From Candidatus Hydrogenedentota bacterium (GTDB lineage Bacteria; Hydrogenedentota; Hydrogenedentia; Hydrogenedentales; CAITNO01), in NCBI GenBank assembly GCA_903822375.1, contig CAIJOU010000456.1, forward strand, positions 1 to 28,203: DNA of 28,203 nt, given 5' to 3'. A model generated the notes under the pieces. It was not told where the DNA came from, searched no databases, and worked only from the letters and a program-made list of their open reading frames with translations. Both the position numbers and the translations under genes were made by a program. Shown here one piece after another: positions 23,051-28,203 of this stretch; the stretch's first letter is position 1, and every line of letters starts with the position of its first letter.

Positions 23051-26000
23051 ATGATCAACATGGTGCTATGCATAGCGGGAATCGTGATGGGCGCGGCGGC
23101 GGGCGATGCGCCGCCGATGGCGGACTGCTACCGGCCCATCGACGGGGGCTTTGAGATCACGCTGACGGCCGACCCTTCCGTGCCGCGACCCGCGACGGGG
23201 TCGCAGATTGGCGTGGTGGACACGGCGCGGAGTGCGTTTGGCGAGGGGCATGCCATTGCCGGCCCGCCGGGCGGCGACAATCCGCGGTTGCACCGGCGGC
23301 CGCTCTATCCGCCCGCGGACAAGGCGCTGCTGTGGAACGAGGCGGAGCGCGAGAAGCTGGTGCTCTTTGGATTCCGTCCGCTGGTGGTGGCATACAACGA
23401 GCCGCGCTTTCTCTTCGACATGCATTCGGCGGGCGGGCTTTCGGGGCATCTTATTGTCGGGCTGGTCAAAGAGGACGGCACGGGCAAGTGGCTGCATGAA
23501 TGGCCCGAGATTCGGGTGCAATACGTCGAAGGCCGCATGCACTACCGGTTGATGGACCCGGCCCTTCCCGGCGTGACCATCTTCCTTGATGCCGCGGCGC
23601 TGTCGGACAGCGTGGGCGTGATCCTCAGGGTGAGTGCGGAAGGACTGCCGAAGGGCGCACGGCTGGTTTGGGCCTACGGCGGGGCGTCGGCCTTTTTCAC
23701 CAATTACGCGATGAACGCGCCGGAGTTCAACTTCACCCCGGCGCAGTGCGCCAAGGACCGCATCGAACTCTCCGAGAACCACTTCACGCTCACGCGGGCC
23801 TACGCCAAGCCGGACGTGGTGCTCAACGAGCCCTTTGCCGCGGCGCGGTATCTGGACGACTGGAAGCTGAAGATCTCCGGCGGCAGTTCGTGGAAAGAGC
23901 CCTTTGGCTGGGGCGCGCCAGAGACCTTTGCGAAATCCCCGGCGGATTTGCTGGCCACGGCAGAATGGAGTTGCGGCGCGCAGGAGAACCGTGTCGCGCT
24001 GCAGCGCGCCGCGCTGGCGGAAGTTCATGCGGACGGTTACATCGTCGTGGGCGCGGGCGACAACATCGCGGACGCGATCAAGCACCCGGAGAAAGCTTGG
24101 GCGGCGGCGCTGGCGCGCAACGCGGCCATCGCGAAACGTGTCACCGTGCAGACGCCCGACCCGTATCTGAATGCGGCCGTGACGATGATGGCCTTCGCCA
24201 CCGACGGCACCTGGGGCGACTCAACCGTGATGCACGGCGCGTGGTCCTGGCGTTTCGGCTACCTCGGCTGGCGCGGCTGGTACGGTTCCAACTGCTACGG
24301 CTGGACCGACCGCATCAAGCGCGCCATCCAGAACCAGACCCAATACGCCCTCATCAAGAGGGGCGATGACGCGGGCGCCATCAGCAGCATGCTCGACACG
24401 CCGGGCGGCGTGTTCTACAACATGGACGAGGTCTTTCTCGATCAGGTGCGGCAGTACTTCGACTATACCAACGACCTCGACCTGATGCGCGAGATCTTTC
24501 CCGTGCTGAAGGGTGTTCTTGCATGGGAGGACCGGCGGCTCCAGCCGGGCAACGCCGACCTGTACGAGAATTCGCTCAACACGTGGATCAGCGATTCGCA
24601 CTGGTACATCGGCGCGCAGTGCACGCAGGCCTCCGCCTACATGCTGGGTGCGAACACCTTCCTGGCCGACTTGGCCGGACGCATCGGCGAGGACCCCGCA
24701 CCGTTCCGCGACAAGGCCGCCCGCATCCGCGCCGCCATGCAGAAAACGCTGTGGATGCCCGACAAGGGCGTGTTTGCCGAATGTCTCGACACGCGCGGCG
24801 CAAAGCTGCTTCACGACGAGCCGGAATTGCCGACCATTTATCATTCGGCCGAATTCGGCGCCGCCGATCCCGCACAGATAGGGCAGATGCTCGACTGGGC
24901 GCATGCACATCTGAAATGGGAAACCACGCCGGGCGGCGGCAAACTCGCATGGAGTTCCAACTGGTATCCCAACTCGGGCCGCTCGTACACGCACAGCACG
25001 CACGAAATGGCCTATGGCGAGGAACTGAACTTCGCGCTGACCCATTACCTTGCGGGTCGTGCCGACGACGCCTACGCGCTGCTCCGCGCGAGCCTTTGCG
25101 GCATCTACAATGGCCCCACGCCGGGCGGGCTCTCCTGCCACAGCACGAAGGACGGCCGCCAGCGTGCCAACGACGAATTCAGCGACGCCATCAGCATGTG
25201 GGGCCGCACGTTGACGGAGGGGCTCTTCGGGATTGTCCCGCATCTGCCCGACGGTTTCATCACCGTGACGCCGCAGTTCCCGTCCGAATGGCCTGAGACA
25301 CCCGAGACTTCTGACTCAGGGAATGGCAGCGACTATGATCGGCCATTTGATGCGAATCGATGGGGCCTGTCCATCCACACCCCGTTGTTGTCTTACAATT
25401 GGCAAGGGGGGGATAACACCATCATTGTTAAATGGACCAACCCCAAAGAGTTGCCGCTGCATTTCCGAATTCCGCTGCGCTCCGAAAGAGTGGAGGAAGT
25501 CTGGTATAAGGACCGGTTACAGGCGATGGATCGAAAATGGCCCTATACCGTGGAAAAGGAAAACGGGATGATTTGGGTTTGTTTCCAAACCCATACAACC
25601 CCGGAAGGCGCCGCACAAGTCTTCTACAAGCCGTCCGACCGTTCCGAACCCCCGCCTCCGATGCCCGTGGCCGACGCCCCCATCACACCTTGGAAACCGC
25701 CCGCTGCCGGTGATCATGACCTCAACAACTGGTCGCTGGTGGACCTCTCGGGCACGTTCAACGCCACCATCATTGAGGCGCTGGCCAAGGTGGAGAAAGA
25801 GGCGGTGCGTCCGGAGAAGCCCGCCAGCCAGGTCGGCTTCGACTATTGGCGCAGCCATCTCGGCGACCGCCACCACGGCGACGCGGTGCAGATGCCGAGC
25901 GATGCCGCATGGCGCGCCAAGGTGGGGGCAGACGGCGTGGCCTGGACCACGGACGGCATCCCCTTCAAAACCGCCAAAGAAGGCAACAATATCGGCATTG

Positions 26001-26437
26001 TCACCCAGGCGGGCGCCTACCCCGTACGGCTGGACGTTCCCGTCAACGCAACCGGCAAGGCCCTGTACCTGATGCTGAGCGGTGAGTCCTTCCCGGCGCA
26101 GAGCCACATGCCGCATCTGCGCATCACGCTGCATTACGGTGACAGCACGGAGCAGCAGCGCGATCTGGTGTCACCGTTTGGCATCGGCGACTGCTGGAGC
26201 ACCTGGTGCGGCCGCTGGCACGACACGGCGGTCAACGGTTTCGAGAATATCGGCGGCCGCCTCGGCCCGAAAGGCTCGATCGAGGTGAAGGACATGTTCC
26301 AACCCGTCAACGTCGACACTGAAGCGCACCTGGTGCACTTTCCGCTGTCCGAGGGCAAAACCCTGGACCGTGTGCAGGTTGAGGCCGTCGCGAATGACAT
26401 CATCTTCGGCATTATGGGTGCCAGCGTGGAGAAATAG
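23051..26437 (+). CDS. Large secreted (alpha/alpha)6-type glycosidase-like protein (DUF4450-like)
   Basis: An 1128-aa predicted exported protein with a short signal peptide (cut near AAA-G, residue 17-18). The N-terminal part to about 360 is beta-rich. From about 363 (PDPYLNAAVTMMAFATDGTW) to 730 there are repeated helical pairs with conserved aromatic/acidic stretches (HGAWSWRFGYLGWRGWYGSNCYG split over two motifs, DEVFLDQVRQYFDYTNDLDLM, WSSNWYPNSGRSYTHSTHEMAYGEE), the look of a six-hairpin glycosidase. A beta-rich C-terminus follows. I associate it with DUF4450-type proteins of carbohydrate-degrading bacteria, from memory only. The ATG at 23051 has GGGAG upstream. The segment around 25300-25620 looks clearly less GC-rich than the rest. 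The substrate is unknown; catalytic acids are not assigned. Confidence 0.6.
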   Translation: MINMVLCIAGIVMGAAAGDAPPMADCYRPIDGGFEITLTADPSVPRPATGSQIGVVDTARSAFGEGHAIAGPPGGDNPRLHRRPLYPPADKALLWNEAEREKLVLFGFRPLVVAYNEPRFLFDMHSAGGLSGHLIVGLVKEDGTGKWLHEWPEIRVQYVEGRMHYRLMDPALPGVTIFLDAAALSDSVGVILRVSAEGLPKGARLVWAYGGASAFFTNYAMNAPEFNFTPAQCAKDRIELSENHFTLTRAYAKPDVVLNEPFAAARYLDDWKLKISGGSSWKEPFGWGAPETFAKSPADLLATAEWSCGAQENRVALQRAALAEVHADGYIVVGAGDNIADAIKHPEKAWAAALARNAAIAKRVTVQTPDPYLNAAVTMMAFATDGTWGDSTVMHGAWSWRFGYLGWRGWYGSNCYGWTDRIKRAIQNQTQYALIKRGDDAGAISSMLDTPGGVFYNMDEVFLDQVRQYFDYTNDLDLMREIFPVLKGVLAWEDRRLQPGNADLYENSLNTWISDSHWYIGAQCTQASAYMLGANTFLADLAGRIGEDPAPFRDKAARIRAAMQKTLWMPDKGVFAECLDTRGAKLLHDEPELPTIYHSAEFGAADPAQIGQMLDWAHAHLKWETTPGGGKLAWSSNWYPNSGRSYTHSTHEMAYGEELNFALTHYLAGRADDAYALLRASLCGIYNGPTPGGLSCHSTKDGRQRANDEFSDAISMWGRTLTEGLFGIVPHLPDGFITVTPQFPSEWPETPETSDSGNGSDYDRPFDANRWGLSIHTPLLSYNWQGGDNTIIVKWTNPKELPLHFRIPLRSERVEEVWYKDRLQAMDRKWPYTVEKENGMIWVCFQTHTTPEGAAQVFYKPSDRSEPPPPMPVADAPITPWKPPAAGDHDLNNWSLVDLSGTFNATIIEALAKVEKEAVRPEKPASQVGFDYWRSHLGDRHHGDAVQMPSDAAWRAKVGADGVAWTTDGIPFKTAKEGNNIGIVTQAGAYPVRLDVPVNATGKALYLMLSGESFPAQSHMPHLRITLHYGDSTEQQRDLVSPFGIGDCWSTWCGRWHDTAVNGFENIGGRLGPKGSIEVKDMFQPVNVDTEAHLVHFPLSEGKTLDRVQVEAVANDIIFGIMGASVEK

Positions 26438-26452
26438 AACAGGAAAGACGAA

Positions 26453-26629
26453 ATGAAGAAGAAAGCAGTGTACATGAGCCTGTTTGAAATGTCGATGGCA
26501 GGCCTTGAGGACAGCACCGCCTACTCGAATGGGGACAAAAACTCCCTCGTGACCACGAAACACTCCATACTGGACGAAACAAACGAAAGACGAATCAACA
26601 TGCATGGACAGGATAAACCGAAGAGTTGA
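26453..26629 (+). CDS. Possible small ORF downstream of the secreted protein (58 aa)
   Basis: An ATG at 26453 with AGGAAAG about 6 nt upstream opens a 58-codon frame (MKKKAVYMSLFEMSMAG... ending QDKPKS), 15 nt after the large gene. It is polar, with no membrane segment or recognised motif. The composition is AT-richer than the true genes around it, and the frame runs up to the repeat cluster, so it may be chance or a relic. Confidence 0.25.
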   Translation: MKKKAVYMSLFEMSMAGLEDSTAYSNGDKNSLVTTKHSILDETNERRINMHGQDKPKS

Positions 26630-26640
26630 AAAAACTCTAT

Positions 26641-26744
26641 TCCTCCGTGTTCCTCTGTGACCTCTGTGGTTCGATCGCTTTCTCAAGTTCCTCGTTCCCA
26701 AGTTGCACTTGGGAACGCACTTGCCCGCGAAGTTATACTTCGCG
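26641..26744. repeat. Intergenic repeat cluster right of the large secreted-protein gene (REP-like)
   Basis: At 26641-26670 lie CCTCTGTG-type units (TTCCTCTGTGACCTCTGTGG), the relative of CCTCTGCG seen at the left cluster. At 26694-26716 GTTCCCAAG and CTTGGGAAC form a perfect 9-bp stem with a 5-nt loop. At 26726-26744 CGCGAAGT and ACTTCGCG form a perfect 8-bp stem with a 3-nt loop. Paired palindromes of this sort are typical of dispersed REP-like elements. Confidence 0.75.
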
Positions 26745-26801
26745 ACGCATCCGGACTTTTCCGCAAAAAACGGCCCTTTCACCGCCCAATTCGATAAAAT
26801 C

Positions 26802-26831
26802 TTGAAACGCCCCCCGCTTTTTGTGTAAAAT
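26802..26831 (+). promoter_or_regulatory. Sigma70-type promoter of the aldolase gene
   Basis: TTGAAA (26802-26807), an 18-nt spacer and TAAAAT (26826-26831). The transcript start is expected near 26838, leaving a leader of about 180 nt. Confidence 0.65.
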
Positions 26832-26843
26832 GCCCATGGTGTT

Positions 26844-27011
26844 GAATGGGTTTCATTCGGTCGATTCGGGATCGACGCACCCATTCGCTAGTGCTTCTTC
26901 AGGGCAGCCATAGTCGGCCCGCCGGACCTCCAAGACTTGTGTTTGGGGACCAGCAGGCTCTTCAAACCCGGCTGCGCTAACCCCAAACTTCGCAATCACT
27001 TGCGAAAGGAG
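26844..27011 (+). promoter_or_regulatory. Structured 5' leader of the aldolase mRNA
   Basis: Three hairpins are visible. One: GAATGGGT (26844-26851) with ACCCATTC (26879-26886), enclosing GTCGAT/ATCGAC. Two: TTTGGGG (26942-26948) with CCCCAAA (26981-26987), with inner GCAG/CTGC. Three: TTCGCAA (26989-26995) with TTGCGAA (27000-27006), whose 3' base is the first A of the Shine-Dalgarno AAGGAG (27006-27011). No known riboswitch class is recognised. Confidence 0.6.
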
Positions 27012-27019
27012 ACCAGGTC

Positions 27020-28057
27020 ATGCCTCTCGTTCCGATGCGCCAGATTCTTGATGAAGCCGCCAAGGGCGGATACGGCGTTGGCGCGTTCAACGTCAACAAC
27101 ATGGAACAGATCCAGGCGATCATGGAAGCCGCCAATGACACCAACAGCCCGGTGATCATTCAGGCGAGCCGCGGCGCCCTGAAGTACAGCAAGCTCATCT
27201 ACCTCAAGAAGCTTATGGAAGCGGCCGTGGAGGAATTCCCCCAGATCCCCGTCGCCATGCACCTTGACCATGGCAACAGCGTGGAAACCTGCATGGAAGC
27301 CATCCAGCTCGGCTTCACGTCGGTCATGATCGACGGGTCGCTGGCCGAGGACGGCAAGACCCCGAACAGCTATGAGGCCAACGTGGCCATCACGAAGAAG
27401 GTCGCCGAGATCGCCCATATGTTCGGCGTCACGGTGGAAGGCGAACTGGGCTGCTTGGGCGGCATCGAAGACGGTCACGGCGCCGGCCTTTCCGACAAGG
27501 AAGTGCAGGACCACCTCACCGACCCGAAGCAGGCCGAAGAGTTTGTCGCGCTGACCGGTCTGGACGCGCTGGCCGTCGCCATCGGCACGAGCCACGGCGC
27601 CTACAAGTCCGGCCGCATCGACCCGGTGACGGGCGAAGTGCTGCCGCCGACGCTGGCGATGGACCGCATTCACGAGATTCACACCCTGATGCCGAACTGC
27701 CACATGGTCATGCACGGCTCGTCGTCGGTTCCCAAAGAGCTGGTCGACATCATCAACCAGTACGGCGGCAAGATGCCCGGCACCTTCGGCATTCCGGTCG
27801 CGAACATCCAGGAAGGCATCCGTCACGGCGTCCGCAAAATCAACGTGGACACCGACAGCCGCCTCGCCATCACCGGCGCGATTCGCAAGGTGTTCGCCGA
27901 GACGCCCGGCAAGTTTGACCCGCGCGACTACCTCAAGCCGGCCCGCGAAGCCGCCTACAAGGTGTATGTGGACCGGATGAACGCGTTCGGCCAGGCCGGC
28001 CATGCGGGCGACTACAAGCCCATGACGCTGGCCGCCGCGGCCAAGCTGTACAAGTAA
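27020..28057 (+). CDS. fba: Fructose-bisphosphate aldolase, class II (CbbA/class IIB-like)
   Basis: Cytoplasmic zinc aldolase of glycolysis, gluconeogenesis and carbon fixation pathways (fructose 1,6-bisphosphate to DHAP and glyceraldehyde-3-phosphate), 345 aa. Key parts are the catalytic/metal motif HLDHGN (Asp83, His84), EGELGCLGGIEDGHG, the dihydroxyacetone-phosphate loop GTSHGAYKSG with a zinc histidine, HGSSSVP and INVDTDSRLAITGAIR. It is closest in pattern to the long 'Calvin-cycle subtype' aldolases of about 345 aa. A strong AAGGAG lies 8 nt before the ATG. Codon choice is markedly biased (CTG, AAG, GGC), as for highly expressed genes. It is followed by a terminator. Confidence 0.96.
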   Translation: MPLVPMRQILDEAAKGGYGVGAFNVNNMEQIQAIMEAANDTNSPVIIQASRGALKYSKLIYLKKLMEAAVEEFPQIPVAMHLDHGNSVETCMEAIQLGFTSVMIDGSLAEDGKTPNSYEANVAITKKVAEIAHMFGVTVEGELGCLGGIEDGHGAGLSDKEVQDHLTDPKQAEEFVALTGLDALAVAIGTSHGAYKSGRIDPVTGEVLPPTLAMDRIHEIHTLMPNCHMVMHGSSSVPKELVDIINQYGGKMPGTFGIPVANIQEGIRHGVRKINVDTDSRLAITGAIRKVFAETPGKFDPRDYLKPAREAAYKVYVDRMNAFGQAGHAGDYKPMTLAAAAKLYK

Positions 28058-28061
28058 TTCT

Positions 28062-28092
28062 CCGGCCGCCGCGCCAGGCGCGGCCCGGTTTT
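28062..28092 (+). terminator. Intrinsic terminator after the aldolase gene
   Basis: GCCGCGC and GCGCGGC (28068-28074, 28078-28084) form a 7-bp stem with a CAG loop, extended by outer CCGG/CCGG pairs with a CC bulge. TTTT follows. Confidence 0.65.
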
Positions 28093-28102
28093 CCGTCTTG
28101 TT

Positions 28103-28137
28103 CCGGGCGGCCCGCCCCACGTGGGCAGGCCGCCCGG
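28103..28137. repeat. Strong GC hairpin between the aldolase and amidotransferase genes
   Basis: CCGGGCGGCC (28103-28112) and GGCCGCCCGG (28128-28137) pair perfectly over 10 bp, with inner GCCC/GGGC pairing. No good T tract follows, so it is probably a second, backup terminator or a structured leader. Confidence 0.5.
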
Positions 28138-28184
28138 CCTTCTAAAGAACACGCGGCGCAAGCCCGAATGAAAGGACCTTTGTC

Positions 28185-28203
28185 ATGTGCGGAATCGTGG
28201 GAT
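28185..28203 (+). CDS. glmS: Class II glutamine amidotransferase, probably GlmS (first 6 codons only)
   Basis: The window ends inside this gene. The visible start reads MCGIVG, the N-terminus of Ntn-type glutamine amidotransferases, in which Cys2 becomes the catalytic nucleophile after Met removal. MCGIVG is most typical of glucosamine-6-phosphate synthase (GlmS), which makes the first amino-sugar for peptidoglycan; asparagine synthase (AsnB) is the main alternative. AAAGGA lies 10-15 nt upstream of the ATG. Confidence 0.6.

Noticed and set aside
26171..26884. Minus-strand 237-aa ORF containing NHRGHRGTRRN
   Set aside because: That phrase is the well-known spurious translation of CCTCTGTG-type intergenic repeats, and the ORF's 3' half lies antisense to the secreted-protein gene.
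28093..28184. glmS-type ribozyme upstream of the amidotransferase start
   Set aside because: Only about 90 nt remain after the aldolase terminator, part of it a simple GC hairpin, and no recognisable ribozyme core is seen.
1..28203. tRNA, rRNA, transposase or phage genes
   Set aside because: I looked for these on both strands by eye and saw no convincing candidate; the only mobile-element hints are the REP-like palindromes.

Overview
The window is GC-rich (well over 60 % by eye), with dense genes, frequent GTG starts and overlapping operons. The gene content fits a Gram-negative, cell-wall-building bacterium: an outer-membrane porin, a complete mreBCD-pbp2-rodA elongasome operon, and lipoprotein and signal-peptide PstS proteins. 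A large secreted carbohydrate-active protein, a Gfo/Idh/MocA oxidoreductase, a lyxose-isomerase-type cupin and degenerate 'cgcagagg' and REP-like intergenic repeats suggest a PVC, Planctomycetota or Hydrogenedentota-like environmental lineage. No rRNA or other phylogenetic marker is present, so this placement is a guess.

Layout. (1) About 1-8370 is a phosphate-starvation island. pstS1-pstC-pstA-pstB run leftward, with pstB cut by the window edge. A divergent rightward operon holds a porin, a 60-aa small protein and a second pstS. Then phoB-phoR run leftward. I found direct repeats with an 11-bp period of the form (T/C)T(A/T)AC, each followed 9 nt later by a -10-like hexamer, in front of all three transcription units. 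They look like the Pho box of this organism. (2) About 8455-13992 holds envelope, sugar and transport genes: a GT-B-like protein that appears frameshifted at a G6 run, a 68-aa protein resembling the N-terminal domain of GspF/PilC, a polyprenol-type GT2 with a possibly leaderless transcript, a Gfo/Idh/MocA oxidoreductase and an MFS transporter. A TTGCTC hexamer repeat that folds back on itself lies between the last two. (3) About 14119-16681 is a leftward operon: a lyxose-isomerase-like cupin, a CPBP-like membrane protein whose glutamate pair is replaced by QQ, and a zinc-ribbon methyltransferase. (4) 16962-22725 is the rod-shape operon mreB-mreC-mreD-pbp2-rodA. A textbook intrinsic terminator sits between its promoter and the mreB start, so attenuation is possible. 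(5) 23051-26437 is one 1128-aa secreted (alpha/alpha)6-type protein. The intergenic regions on both sides carry the same two repeat families in opposite orientation. (6) 26826-28203 holds a class II fructose-bisphosphate aldolase behind a ~180-nt leader with three hairpins, then the first codons of a glutamine amidotransferase, probably glmS.

How the parts work together. The phosphate island is self-contained except for phoU and the rest of pstB: outer-membrane entry (porin), periplasmic capture (two PstS), inner-membrane transport (PstCAB) and two-component control (PhoB/PhoR). The mre operon supplies the elongasome scaffold, transpeptidase and glycosyltransferase. The most rewarding second looks are the Pho-box grammar, the mreB leader terminator, the aldolase leader, the small protein in the pst cluster and the repeats flanking the big secreted protein.
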